In this document: positions 1 to 7,866 of the stretch, piece after piece | Layout of the letters: each line of letters starts with the position of its first letter | Position numbering within the stretch: position 1 is the stretch's first letter | Source of the DNA: Leadbetterella sp035299025 | Lineage (GTDB): Bacteria > Bacteroidota > Bacteroidia > Cytophagales > Spirosomataceae | Assembly (NCBI GenBank): GCA_035299025.1 | Contig: DATGXK010000015.1 | Coordinates: forward strand, 26,012 to 90,011 | Direction: 5' to 3' | DNA: 64,000 nt | Made by a program: the position numbers and the translations under genes | The notes under the pieces: model-generated | The model's input: the letters and a program-made list of their open reading frames with translations, nothing else | What the model was told of the DNA's origin: nothing | Databases searched by the model: none

Positions 1-200
1 GGGCAATCAAATCGGAATGAATGTAGATTTTTATAAATCTTAATAAACGCATCTTGTAATACATCTTGGGCCTCGTCTCGGCTTTTCATATATCTCAGCG
101 AAACGGCATAGAGTTTCCCGGCAAATTGTTCATACAATTGCCGTTGAGCTACCCGCTCCTCTCGGATACAGGCCTCCACTACAAGTTTATCGTTCGACAT
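1..200 (-). CDS. ECF-type RNA polymerase sigma factor, N-terminal part (runs off the window)
   Basis: The reverse strand from an ATG at 200 reads MSNDKLVVEACIREER, then AGKLYAVSLRYMKSRDEAQD and VLQDAFIKIYKNLHSF. This is region 2 of an extracytoplasmic-function sigma-70 factor: the YMKSRDEAQDVLQDAFIKIY stretch is the core-binding and -10-recognition helix pair. Only about 66 residues are inside the window, so region 4 and any neighbouring anti-sigma gene cannot be seen. A TATATTTG box lies on the minus strand at 221-228 and would suit a -7 element, but no TTG stands at the usual distance. The family call is confident; the regulon is unknown. Confidence 0.85.
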   Translation of the reverse strand, partial: MSNDKLVVEACIREERVAQRQLYEQFAGKLYAVSLRYMKSRDEAQDVLQDAFIKIYKNLHSFRFDC

Positions 201-279
201 ATTTTATAAAAGGCAGAATACAAATATATTGTACTCTGAGGGTACAAGAATGATTCCAATAACGCAAAAAAGGTTGGAA

Positions 280-1326
280 TTAACGTGTAAATATAAAAAT
301 CTGGTCGTTGAGAATACTGAAATTGTTGACCAAAGCTATACCACTAGGTACTTTGGGAGCCGCGATGCCTTGCTTTAACACCATGTCACTTTTTATTACT
401 CGGATTTCATCATAAAGTTGCTCTTCAAAAAATGATTGGATGAGTTGTGGACCACCTTCTATCAAAACGCTATTTATACCCCTATTTTTGAGATCGGCAA
501 GTACTTTTTTCAGAAAATCAGTTTCAGAATCTATCAAAACAAATTCCAAATTATCAATACTATGATTTTTATGAAGATTATAAATTAAGGTTTTTTGGTT
601 CTGGTCGAAAACATTAAAATCTCCCTTAATTCTGAGATTTCTATCAATAATTATCCGTGTTGGGTTATTAGCCTCCGGCCAATGTCGGGCATTGAGCTGT
701 GGATTATCGCTTAAAACAGTATTGGTTCCCACCAAAATACCTGCCTCTTCGGCCCGCCAACGATGGACGGTTATGTTGGTGGTGGTGTTCGAGATAGCTA
801 CAGGATCGCCAGTTTTTTGAGCCACAAATCCGTCTGCAGTTTCCGCCCATTTTATAACAATATATGGAAGACCCAAGCGGTGGGCTTTAAAAAAACACTT
901 ATTAAGTTCTTCACCATCTTCTGCCAAAACTCCAGAAACCACTTCAATGCCAGCATTTTGCAATTTAGCAATACCCGTTCCGGAAACTTTCGGAAATGGG
1001 TCTAAGTTACAAACCACTACCTTTTTTACCCTGTGTTTTATCAACAAATCGGCACATGGAGGTGTTTTTCCGAAATGAGAACATGGCTCCAAGGTAACAT
1101 AAACCGTAGATTGTGAAAGCAGCGTCTTATCAGCCACAGTGTCTACCGCATTGACCTCGGCATGTGCCGCCCCATATTTTTGATGGAAACCCTCGCCAAT
1201 TATAATCCCATTGTGCACTATTACACAACCTACCATAGGGTTTGGGCTCACCCATTCTCTACCCAAGGCGGCGAGCTGAAGTGCTCGTTTCATGAAAAAG
1301 CCGTCTATATTTTCGGATTCTATCAC
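280..1326 (-). CDS. ribD: Bifunctional riboflavin biosynthesis protein RibD (deaminase/reductase)
   Basis: This enzyme carries out the second and third steps of riboflavin synthesis: it deaminates the GTP-derived diaminopyrimidine, then reduces the ribose with NADPH. The N-terminal half is a cytidine-deaminase fold, with a zinc site made of H55 (in the HAE motif with catalytic E57), C82 and C91 (PCSHFGKTPPC). The C-terminal half, from about residue 155, is the RibD_C reductase domain (KWAETADGFVA, ILVGTNTVLSDNPQLNAR, VLIEGGPQLIQSF). The 348 residues are normal for the fused enzyme. An internal Met at residue 12 (MKRALQLA) is the position where many homologues begin, so the start could be 1293. 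It overlaps the upstream YciI-like gene by 4 bases, so the two are probably cotranscribed. No FMN riboswitch was seen. Confidence 0.93.
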   Translation of the reverse strand: MIESENIDGFFMKRALQLAALGREWVSPNPMVGCVIVHNGIIIGEGFHQKYGAAHAEVNAVDTVADKTLLSQSTVYVTLEPCSHFGKTPPCADLLIKHRVKKVVVCNLDPFPKVSGTGIAKLQNAGIEVVSGVLAEDGEELNKCFFKAHRLGLPYIVIKWAETADGFVAQKTGDPVAISNTTTNITVHRWRAEEAGILVGTNTVLSDNPQLNARHWPEANNPTRIIIDRNLRIKGDFNVFDQNQKTLIYNLHKNHSIDNLEFVLIDSETDFLKKVLADLKNRGINSVLIEGGPQLIQSFFEEQLYDEIRVIKSDMVLKQGIAAPKVPSGIALVNNFSILNDQIFIFTR

Positions 1327-1616
1327 GACAAATCGGCAATCCTAAACGGTGTAACGGTATAACTCGCCCAAACTCCTTCTAGAATATAAGGCTCATTTTT
1401 AAGGTATTCTTGAAGGCCACTTTCGTCCTCAAAATTCAAAATTACGGCCGAACCCTTCATCTTTCCGTCTTCGGTAAGTTGTGCTCCGCCTAATACAATT
1501 TTACCTTCGGCTTTCATCCGTCTGGCATATTCAAAATGACGTGGACGTACTTCCATTCGTTTTTCGAGTGCATTGGGGGCGTCGCCATCATGGGCAACAA
1601 GTAGATAATGAGGCAT
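1323..1616 (-). CDS. YciI-like domain protein (DGPF/ferredoxin-like fold)
   Basis: A 97-residue protein starting MPHYLLVAHDGDAPNALEKR, with the conserved H-F-E-Y-A-RR-M-K-A-E-G-K-I-V-L-GGA-Q and DES-GLQEYLKNEPY segments of the YciI family. YciI proteins are small dimeric alpha-beta barrels; some are hydrolases or dehydrochlorinases, but most have no known role. The reading frame is open further upstream to 1670, but that extension runs through the typA terminator at 1650-1680, so the Met at 1616 is the sensible start. It overlaps ribD by ATGA, which suggests translational coupling. Why a YciI protein is paired with ribD is not evident from the sequence. Confidence 0.85.
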   Translation of the reverse strand: MPHYLLVAHDGDAPNALEKRMEVRPRHFEYARRMKAEGKIVLGGAQLTEDGKMKGSAVILNFEDESGLQEYLKNEPYILEGVWASYTVTPFRIADLS

Positions 1617-1644
1617 AGTTTGAAATTCAAATTTTCTCAAAAAT

Positions 1645-1681
1645 ACAAAAAAGGCCTCAATGAATCTCACTGAGGCCTTTC
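1645..1681 (-). terminator. Rho-independent terminator of typA
   Basis: A perfect 10-bp stem (AAAGGCCTCA at 1650-1659 and TGAGGCCTTT at 1671-1680) with an 11-base loop is followed on the minus strand by a T-rich tail (TTTTTTGTATTTTT). It lies 52 bases past the typA stop codon. Confidence 0.85.
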
Positions 1682-1732
1682 GATATTTTCAAATTGGCTA
1701 ATTGTAAAATTAGTCCATTACCAAATATATTC

Positions 1733-3559
1733 TTAAACCAAGGCGGCATTTGCTTCCGACATACGCTCTGAACGTTTACGTTCGTTTTCGTCAAGATAAA
1801 TCTTTCTCATTCTCAACGACTTAGGTGTTACTTCCAAATACTCGTCCTTTTGGATGTATTCCATACATTCCTCAAGTGAGAAATTGATTTTTGGAGCTAT
1901 TTTAACGTTATCATCTGATCCTGACGCACGCATGTTTGTCAACTTCTTAGAGGTCTGCAAGTTCACAACGATGTCATTCTGACGGTTGTGCTCACCTACT
2001 ACCATACCCATGTAAATATCTTCACCTGGATCAATGAAAAACACTCCTCTGTCTTGCAATTTATCGATAGCATACGGCACAGCTGGGCCATTTCCCATAG
2101 ATATCATTGAACCATTGATACGACCTGGAATTGGTCCTTTATAAGGCTCATAAGTTTTAAAACGGTGGTTCATGATAGCCTCGCCTTGTGTAGCAGTTAG
2201 TACATTTGAACGCAAACCTATCAAGCCTCTTGAAGGAATATTGAACTCCAAATGCTGCAAATCGCCCTTTGGTTCCATGATCAAAAGTTCACCCTTTCTT
2301 TGGGTGGCCAATTCAATTACCTTACCTGCAGTTTCCTCTGGAACATCGACTACCAAAGTCTCGATTGGCTCCATACGCTCTCCATTTGGTCCATCCATGT
2401 ACAATACCTGAGGCTGACCAACCTGGAACTCATATCCCTCACGACGCATGGTCTCAATCAATACAGACAAGTGAAGAATACCACGACCAAAAACAATAAA
2501 TTTATCTTCAGAATCACCTTGCTTAACTTTCAATGCAAGGTTTTTCTCTGTTTCTTTCATCAGACGGTCACGTACGTGACGAGAGGTTACAAACTTACCC
2601 TCTTTTCCAAAAAACGGAGAGTTGTTGATAGTGAACAACATGTTCATGGTAGGCTCATCTATCGAAATCCTTGCCAATGCCTCTGGATTTTCTGCATCTG
2701 CCACTGTATCGCCGATTTCGAAATCATCAAGACCAGTAATGGCACATATCTCGCCAGAACCAACACTTTCCACTTTCACTCTGCCTAGGCCTTCAAATGT
2801 TTGAAGCTCCTTGATTCTCATTTTTTTGATACTTCCGTCTGCCTTACAAAGCGAAACCGGCATACCTTCTTTCAAAGTACCTCTTGCCACTCTACCGATA
2901 GCAATTCTACCCACAAAAGAGTTATAATCCAATGAAGTAATCTGCATTTGTGGAGTTCCTTCGTTTACAGGAGATGCAGGAATAAACTCAATTATGGCAT
3001 CCAAAAGCGGCGTGATAGAGTCCGTTTTAACTTTCCAATCTGTGCTCATCCAACCTTGTTTTGATGATCCGTAAAGGCAAGGAAAATCTAATTGATCTTC
3101 AGTGGCATTTAGGTTAAACATCAGGTCGAATACATTCTCATGCACTTCATCAGGACGGCAGTTTTCTTTGTCTACCTTATTTACAACCACAATAGGCTTC
3201 AATCCCAAATCAATGGCTTTTCCTAAAACGAAACGCGTCTGAGGCATTGGGCCTTCAAAAGCATCTACCAAAAGAATAACTCCATCGGCCAACTTCAAAA
3301 CACGCTCTACCTCACCACCGAAGTCGGCGTGACCAGGAGTGTCTATAATGTTGATTTTGATACCTTTATATCTTACCGATACATTTTTTGATACAATAGT
3401 GATACCTCTTTCACGCTCAAGGTCGTTGTTGTCGAGGATTAAATCTCCAAACTCTTGGTTTTCTCTAAAGATTTTAGAGGCATGGATGATTTTGTCAACA
3501 AGGGTAGTTTTACCGTGGTCAACGTGAGCAATGATGGCGATATTTCTTATTTCTTGCAT
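1733..3559 (-). CDS. typA: Translational GTPase TypA/BipA
   Basis: This is a ribosome-associated GTPase of the EF-G/LepA superfamily that helps 50S assembly and growth under stress or cold. Motifs in order are the P-loop AHVDHGKTTLVD, switch I with RGITI, DTPGHADFGGEV (G3), NKVD (G4), a beta-barrel domain 2, an EF-G-like domain III-V region, and a C-terminal BipA domain with GLIGLRSNVLTATQGEAIMNHRF. The chosen start, MQEIRNIAIIAHVDHG, gives 608 residues, the usual TypA length; five further codons are open upstream to 3574. The gene is monocistronic: it has its own terminator at 1645-1681 and a -7 promoter element at 3626-3633. Confidence 0.96.
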   Translation of the reverse strand: MQEIRNIAIIAHVDHGKTTLVDKIIHASKIFRENQEFGDLILDNNDLERERGITIVSKNVSVRYKGIKINIIDTPGHADFGGEVERVLKLADGVILLVDAFEGPMPQTRFVLGKAIDLGLKPIVVVNKVDKENCRPDEVHENVFDLMFNLNATEDQLDFPCLYGSSKQGWMSTDWKVKTDSITPLLDAIIEFIPASPVNEGTPQMQITSLDYNSFVGRIAIGRVARGTLKEGMPVSLCKADGSIKKMRIKELQTFEGLGRVKVESVGSGEICAITGLDDFEIGDTVADAENPEALARISIDEPTMNMLFTINNSPFFGKEGKFVTSRHVRDRLMKETEKNLALKVKQGDSEDKFIVFGRGILHLSVLIETMRREGYEFQVGQPQVLYMDGPNGERMEPIETLVVDVPEETAGKVIELATQRKGELLIMEPKGDLQHLEFNIPSRGLIGLRSNVLTATQGEAIMNHRFKTYEPYKGPIPGRINGSMISMGNGPAVPYAIDKLQDRGVFFIDPGEDIYMGMVVGEHNRQNDIVVNLQTSKKLTNMRASGSDDNVKIAPKINFSLEECMEYIQKDEYLEVTPKSLRMRKIYLDENERKRSERMSEANAALV

Positions 3560-3625
3560 TTTGATTCCCTTCAAAAAAGGATTTTTAGATTGAGTTTTTT
3601 GAGGATTTTGGCCCTAAAAAGTCCG

Positions 3626-3633
3626 CAAAGGTA
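3626..3633 (-). promoter_or_regulatory. Probable -7 element of the typA promoter
   Basis: The minus strand reads TACCTTTG, a match to the Bacteroidota housekeeping -7 consensus TAnnTTTG, 67 bases upstream of the typA start codon. No clear TTTG -33 box stands 19-20 bases further upstream, so this call rests on the -7 element only. Confidence 0.45.
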
Positions 3634-3727
3634 CGAATTTATTTTTAATAAACTTACAGTCAATATATTAATTTACAGTAAACTATTGATTGTCAAATAT
3701 TTAATTGGAGAAATGCAATTTTATGTT

Positions 3728-4699
3728 TCAGACTCTGGTTTTCTCCAAAATCCTCTTCACTATCAATTCGGCATGTACACGAGAATTTTCTATAAACAAA
3801 CTTCGGGTATCCATTCCGCCACAAATCACACCCGCAATGAATACATTTGGCAAATTGGTCTCCATGGTGTTTTCGTTGTATTGCGGTTTACGCTGGGCGT
3901 CGGCTGAAAGTTCAATTCCGAGTTTCTCAAGAAAAGGAAGATTGGGCTTGTAGCCAGTCATAGCCAGCACCCAGTCATTTTCAATAAAAATCTCTCCTTC
4001 AGGTGTTTTTATTAGTACTTCCTTTTCATGTATTTCCATAATATCTGAGCCAAAATAAGCCCTTATGGAGCCTTCGGCTATTCTATTTTCAATATCAGGT
4101 TTCACCCAATATTTCACGCTTTTGCCAATTTCTGGCTCACGAATCACCATCGTAACCTCCGCCCCTTTTCGCCAAGTTTCTAGAGCCACATCTACAGCCG
4201 AATTGTTGGCCCCAACCACCAAAACTTTCTGAAAAGCATAAAAATGGGGATCTTTATAGTAATGTGTAACCTTGGGCAAATCCTCTCCCTTAATCCCGAG
4301 CGTATTCGGGATATCATAAAATCCTGTTGCTAAAATTATAAACTTGGACTCATAAATAGCTTTATTGGTGATAGTTACATAAAGTCCGTGCTGATACTCT
4401 ACAGATTTAACCTCTTCGAAAAGTCGGAGCCTCAAGTTTCTGTTAATAGCCACTCTTCTGTAATATTCAAGTGCCTCGGCTCTGGTGGGTTTTGCCGAAA
4501 TAGACACAAAAGGCACATTACCGATCTCGAGACGCTCAGATGTGCTAAAAAAAGTCATGGTGGTGGGATAATGATAAAGAGAATTGACCAGACACCCTTT
4601 CTCCAAAATTACATAATTCAGACCGGCATTTTGGCATTCTATAGCACATGCCAAACCTATAGGCCCTCCGCCAATGATAACAACATCGTATTTTTCCAT
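3728..4699 (-). CDS. ypdA: YpdA family putative bacillithiol disulfide reductase
   Basis: A 323-residue flavoprotein resembling single-domain thioredoxin reductases but without the CxxC redox pair. The N-terminal FAD-binding motif is VVIIGGGPIGLACAIE (residues 6-21), and a second dinucleotide-binding motif is VLVVGANNSAVDVALE near residue 160. The YpdA family (Bdr) uses NADPH to reduce oxidised bacillithiol. The signature region LVNSLYHYPTTMTFFSTSERLEIG supports YpdA over general FAD monooxygenases. The rest of the bacillithiol pathway (BshA, BshB, BshC) is not in the window. The gene stands alone between typA and a plus-strand acetyltransferase. Confidence 0.87.
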   Translation of the reverse strand: MEKYDVVIIGGGPIGLACAIECQNAGLNYVILEKGCLVNSLYHYPTTMTFFSTSERLEIGNVPFVSISAKPTRAEALEYYRRVAINRNLRLRLFEEVKSVEYQHGLYVTITNKAIYESKFIILATGFYDIPNTLGIKGEDLPKVTHYYKDPHFYAFQKVLVVGANNSAVDVALETWRKGAEVTMVIREPEIGKSVKYWVKPDIENRIAEGSIRAYFGSDIMEIHEKEVLIKTPEGEIFIENDWVLAMTGYKPNLPFLEKLGIELSADAQRKPQYNENTMETNLPNVFIAGVICGGMDTRSLFIENSRVHAELIVKRILEKTRV

Positions 4700-4809
4700 T
4701 CGACAAATTTATAAAAAAAGAGACCTCTTCAAGATTCAAATGTGATTTAAAAAGCCTTCGTTTTTGAAAAAATCCTTATTTTTCGGCAATAAATCTTAAA
4801 TCTCCAAAA

Positions 4810-5313
4810 ATGTTCCTTCTGGAAACCGAACGGCTTGCTCTCCGCAAATTCAACCTAGCTGACGCTCCTTTTATTTTCGAGCTCTTAAACACCCCTACCT
4901 GGCTACAGTTTATCGGTGATCGGGGCGTCAGAAGCGTAGCAGATGCTGAAAATTACCTAAAGAACGGCTCTTTAAAGAGTTATCAAGAAAATGGTTTTGG
5001 GTTTTATTGTGTTGAAGAAAAATCTTCAAAAAGGGCCGTAGGCATGTGTGGTTTTATAAAAAGAGAAGACCTTGAAAATGTTGACCTAGGGTTCGCCTTT
5101 CTTCCCGATTATACAGGAAAAGGGTTCGGTTATGAAATTGCCAAAGCTACATTGAATTATGGAAAAGATGTTTTGAAACTGGGCAGGATAATCGCCATAG
5201 TTGACCCCAAAAACTTAGCTTCCAATGCACTTTTAAAGAAATTAGGGTTTGTTTTTGAAAAAACCATTCGATTTGGAGAGAAGAAAGATTTGTTGAATTT
5301 GTACAGGATTTGA
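4810..5313 (+). CDS. GNAT family N-acetyltransferase (RimJ/RimL type)
   Basis: A 167-residue protein starting MFLLETERLALRKFNLADAPFIFELL. This is the typical opening of RimJ/RimL-like acetyltransferases, which move the acetyl group of acetyl-CoA onto a protein N-terminus or another amine. The acetyl-CoA binding region is the central FLPDYTGKGFGYEIAKATL (Q/RxxGxG/A-like loop), and the C-terminal IVDPKNLASNALLKKLGFVFE is also characteristic. The substrate cannot be told from sequence. It is followed by a 114-base gap containing the promoter element for the ABC ATPase gene. Confidence 0.85.
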   Translation: MFLLETERLALRKFNLADAPFIFELLNTPTWLQFIGDRGVRSVADAENYLKNGSLKSYQENGFGFYCVEEKSSKRAVGMCGFIKREDLENVDLGFAFLPDYTGKGFGYEIAKATLNYGKDVLKLGRIIAIVDPKNLASNALLKKLGFVFEKTIRFGEKKDLLNLYRI

Positions 5314-5386
5314 AATCTATTTCCTACCACCCATCCGCCAAATAATTCGTTGGTAGAAAATAAATGCTTCACCAAAAAATAAAATT

Positions 5387-5394
5387 TAACTTTG
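5387..5394 (+). promoter_or_regulatory. Probable -7 element before the ABC ATPase gene
   Basis: TAACTTTG matches the Bacteroidota -7 consensus TAnnTTTG and lies 33 bases upstream of the ATG at 5428. The -33 position, 20 bases upstream, reads ATG rather than TTG, so the promoter is only half supported. Confidence 0.4.
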
Positions 5395-5427
5395 TTGCTT
5401 TCAAAAAAATAAACAAACACCGATAGT

Positions 5428-6162
5428 ATGGTTATTATCGAAACCAAGAATATTGCCAAGAGGTACATTATGGGCACCGAAAAAATTGATGCCCTAAAGG
5501 ATGTGACCATTACAATAAAAAAAGGTGAATACGTAGCTTTCATGGGGCCGTCTGGCTCTGGAAAATCAACCTTAATGAACATCATAGGCTGCCTGGACTC
5601 TCCTACTTCAGGTTCTTACGTATTGAACAACAAAGACGTGAGCGGCATGAGTGAAAACGAACTCGCCGAAGTCAGAAACAAAGAAATAGGATTTGTGTTC
5701 CAAACCTTCAACCTTTTGCCAAGGCAGTCTTCTCTCGAAAATGTGGCCCTACCGCTTATTTACGCTGGTTATGGCAAAGCTGCCCGTACAGAAAAAGCCC
5801 AAGCAGTATTGGCAAGTGTGGGTTTGGGTGAGCGTTCATTACACAAACCTAACGAGCTATCGGGTGGCCAACGCCAGCGTGTGGCTGTTGCGAGAGCATT
5901 GGTAAATGACCCCTCGATACTCCTCGCCGATGAACCCACGGGTAATCTCGACACCAAAACATCGTATGAAATCATGCAGCTTTTTCATGAGATTTACGAA
6001 AAAGGGAATACAATTATAATGGTAACACACGAAGAAGACATTGCCAACTATGCCCACAGAATCATTCGTTTGCGTGATGGACTTATAGAGTCTGACCTCG
6101 TTAATCCCAATCCTACGAATCCGATGGAAATGGCAAAAAAATTGGCCGAAAAAACTAAATGA
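5428..6162 (+). CDS. ABC transporter ATP-binding protein (LolD/MacB type)
   Basis: A 244-residue ATPase of the LolD/MacB/FtsE class, the family that powers lipoprotein release, macrolide or peptide export and other mechanotransmission transporters. Walker A is GPSGSGKST (residues 40-48), the Q-loop is VFQTFNLLPRQS, the signature is LSGGQRQRVAVARAL, Walker B is ILLADEPTGNLDTKTS, and the H-loop is VTHEEDI. No permease gene is adjacent, so the membrane partner must be encoded elsewhere; the C-terminal tail (about residues 225-244) is beyond the core fold. The DUF2911 gene starts 55 bases downstream and may be cotranscribed. Confidence 0.92.
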   Translation: MVIIETKNIAKRYIMGTEKIDALKDVTITIKKGEYVAFMGPSGSGKSTLMNIIGCLDSPTSGSYVLNNKDVSGMSENELAEVRNKEIGFVFQTFNLLPRQSSLENVALPLIYAGYGKAARTEKAQAVLASVGLGERSLHKPNELSGGQRQRVAVARALVNDPSILLADEPTGNLDTKTSYEIMQLFHEIYEKGNTIIMVTHEEDIANYAHRIIRLRDGLIESDLVNPNPTNPMEMAKKLAEKTK

Positions 6163-6217
6163 TAGTTTTGGTCGTTAATGGTATTGAAACAATTTAAAAA
6201 ATAATAATTCAACGAAA

Positions 6218-6709
6218 ATGAAAAAAAGTTTATTAGTATTATTTACGCTAATTACCTCATTGGCATTTGCTCAAAAACCTGCTGCCAGCCCAACTATAAC
6301 CACTGAAAGTGACAATGTGAAGGTGGTATATGGCCAACCCTCAAAAAAAGAGCGTGAAATTTTTGGCAAACTTGTACCTTACGGTGAAGTATGGAGAACT
6401 GGGGCAAACGCTGCTACGGAAGTGACATTTAAAAAGGATGTAACATTTGGTGGTGCAAGAGTAAAGGCTGGTACTTATACTTTGTTTAGCATCCCTACCA
6501 AAGATGAGTGGACAGTAATTTTGAACACTGAACTGAAGCAGTGGGGTGCATATGGCTATGACAAAATTAAAGACAAAAATGTAGCCTCTGTAAAAGTAAA
6601 ATCAATGAACAACGAAGCTTTGGTAGAAAAACTGACCATAACTGCAGAAGATTCACAAATAAGCATCGCATGGGATATGACAGTGGTAAGAGTGCCTTTA
6701 AAATGGTAA
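6218..6709 (+). CDS. DUF2911 domain exported protein
   Basis: A 163-residue protein with a signal peptide (MKKSLLVLFTLITSLAFAQ), probably cut after A-Q, so periplasmic or outer-membrane-associated. The body matches the DUF2911 family, with KVVYGQPSKKEREIFGKLVPYGEVWRTGANAATEVTF and AGTYTLFSIPTKDEWTVILN. The family is widespread in Bacteroidota and has no assigned biochemical role; the fold is predicted to be a small beta sandwich. It is followed by a terminator shared with the opposing gene. Confidence 0.88.
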   Translation: MKKSLLVLFTLITSLAFAQKPAASPTITTESDNVKVVYGQPSKKEREIFGKLVPYGEVWRTGANAATEVTFKKDVTFGGARVKAGTYTLFSIPTKDEWTVILNTELKQWGAYGYDKIKDKNVASVKVKSMNNEALVEKLTITAEDSQISIAWDMTVVRVPLKW

Positions 6710-6731
6710 TTTCTTGAAAAAAAAATCACCG

Positions 6732-6758
6732 AAAGCCTTCCAAATGGAAGGCTTTTAT
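6732..6758. terminator. Hairpin terminator between convergent genes
   Basis: A perfect 10-bp stem, AAAGCCTTCC (6732-6741) and GGAAGGCTTT (6746-6755), with a 4-base loop. On the plus strand it runs into TTTTATT, so it ends the DUF2911 transcript. On the minus strand its arm already contains part of the stop codon of the D-2-hydroxyacid dehydrogenase (6755-6757), and a T run follows a few bases later, so it may serve both directions. Confidence 0.8.
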
Positions 6759-7702
6759 TGGTTTATGGCATTGAGTGGTTTCCCATCCAAAAAGCTACGG
6801 AGGTTTTCAAATACTATTTCTATGAGTTTTCTTCTTGCCTCCACACTCGCCCAAGCTATATGAGGGCTTATTTTACAATTTTGTACTCCGGCCAAAATAT
6901 GATCTTTGGCAGGAGGTTCCACAGCCAACACATCCAAATAAGCTCCCGCAATCTCGCCGGAATTTAGAGCGACTTTCAAATCTGCTTCGTTTATTAATCC
7001 ACCACGGGCGGTATTTATCAAAACAGCCGTATTTTTCATTTTAGCAAAAGCCGAACTATTCATAAAACCTGAGTTTTCAGCAGTCAACGGACAATGCAAA
7101 CTAATATAATCTGAGGTGCTCAATACGGTGTACAAATCTGCCTCCACAATACCGAGTATAGGAGAAGTTAGTGGTGTGCGTTTATTTACAAGTACCTGCA
7201 TACCAAACGCATGGGCAATCTGAGCCACTTTTTGTGCTATATTCCCAAAACCAACAAGGCCGATGGTTTTGCCAGAAAGCTCTGTCAACGAATTATCATA
7301 GTAACAAAAATCGGGCTGAGAAGCCCATTTCTCAAAACTCGAATGCTCGGCAAGTCGATTGGCAAAAGACAGAATCATGGCAAAAACCTGCTGAGCCACC
7401 GCATTTGAGCTATAGTTCTTGGCATTTGTGACGGTTATTCCCAGCTCATTGGCTGCCGCTATATCGATAATATTGTAGCCGGTGGCAGTTACTCCAATAT
7501 ATTTCAGTTTCGGTAGTTGCTGTAGAATCCCCTTATCCAAAACCACTTTATTGGTGAGCAATATTTCAGCGTCTGCTGCTCTTTCGAGAATTTGAGACGG
7601 TAGAGTACGATCATATTGAATATATTCGCCCAATTTCTGAAATATACCAAGGTCGATTTCGTGTGGGTGAACTGTGTATGCGTCGAGATATACAATTTTC
7701 AT
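6755..7702 (-). CDS. D-2-hydroxyacid dehydrogenase (glycerate dehydrogenase-like)
   Basis: A 315-residue NAD(P)-dependent oxidoreductase of the D-isomer 2-hydroxyacid dehydrogenase family, which interconverts 2-oxoacids and D-2-hydroxyacids such as hydroxypyruvate and glycerate. The Rossmann motif is IGLVGFGNIAQKVAQIAHAFGM, followed by DYISLHCPLTAENSGFMN. The catalytic Arg lies in LINTARGGLINEADL, the Glu in LDVLAVEPP, and the His in ISPHIAWAS. The substrate cannot be fixed by eye; the opening MKIVYLDAYTVHP resembles hydroxypyruvate reductases. The stop codon is inside the terminator shared with the facing DUF2911 gene. Confidence 0.9.
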   Translation of the reverse strand: MKIVYLDAYTVHPHEIDLGIFQKLGEYIQYDRTLPSQILERAADAEILLTNKVVLDKGILQQLPKLKYIGVTATGYNIIDIAAANELGITVTNAKNYSSNAVAQQVFAMILSFANRLAEHSSFEKWASQPDFCYYDNSLTELSGKTIGLVGFGNIAQKVAQIAHAFGMQVLVNKRTPLTSPILGIVEADLYTVLSTSDYISLHCPLTAENSGFMNSSAFAKMKNTAVLINTARGGLINEADLKVALNSGEIAGAYLDVLAVEPPAKDHILAGVQNCKISPHIAWASVEARRKLIEIVFENLRSFLDGKPLNAINQ

Positions 7703-7836
7703 AAGTCTGGGTTAAAAAGATGTTCAAATATAAATCTCTATTCAGCAGAAATAACAACCGGTGCCTGATATTTGAAAAATTAAAACCCATTACTGTCAAA
7801 TTCTAAAGAAACTTCACATTCAATTATATTTTCAAT

Positions 7837-7844
7837 TATTTTTG
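7837..7844 (+). promoter_or_regulatory. Possible -7 element before the GH95 gene
   Basis: TATTTTTG matches TAnnTTTG and lies 22 bases before the start codon of the fucosidase gene. No TTG -33 box stands at 19-21 bases, so support is weak. Confidence 0.3.
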
Positions 7845-7866
7845 GAAAATATTCAACCCGTAATCA

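Noticed and set aside
1617..1670. N-terminal extension of the YciI-like gene
   Set aside because: It runs through the typA terminator hairpin and is not like the family; the Met at 1616 begins the conserved domain.
2252..2788. 178-codon plus-strand frame inside typA
   Set aside because: It is antisense to a strongly conserved GTPase gene, has no recognisable domain and no start signals.
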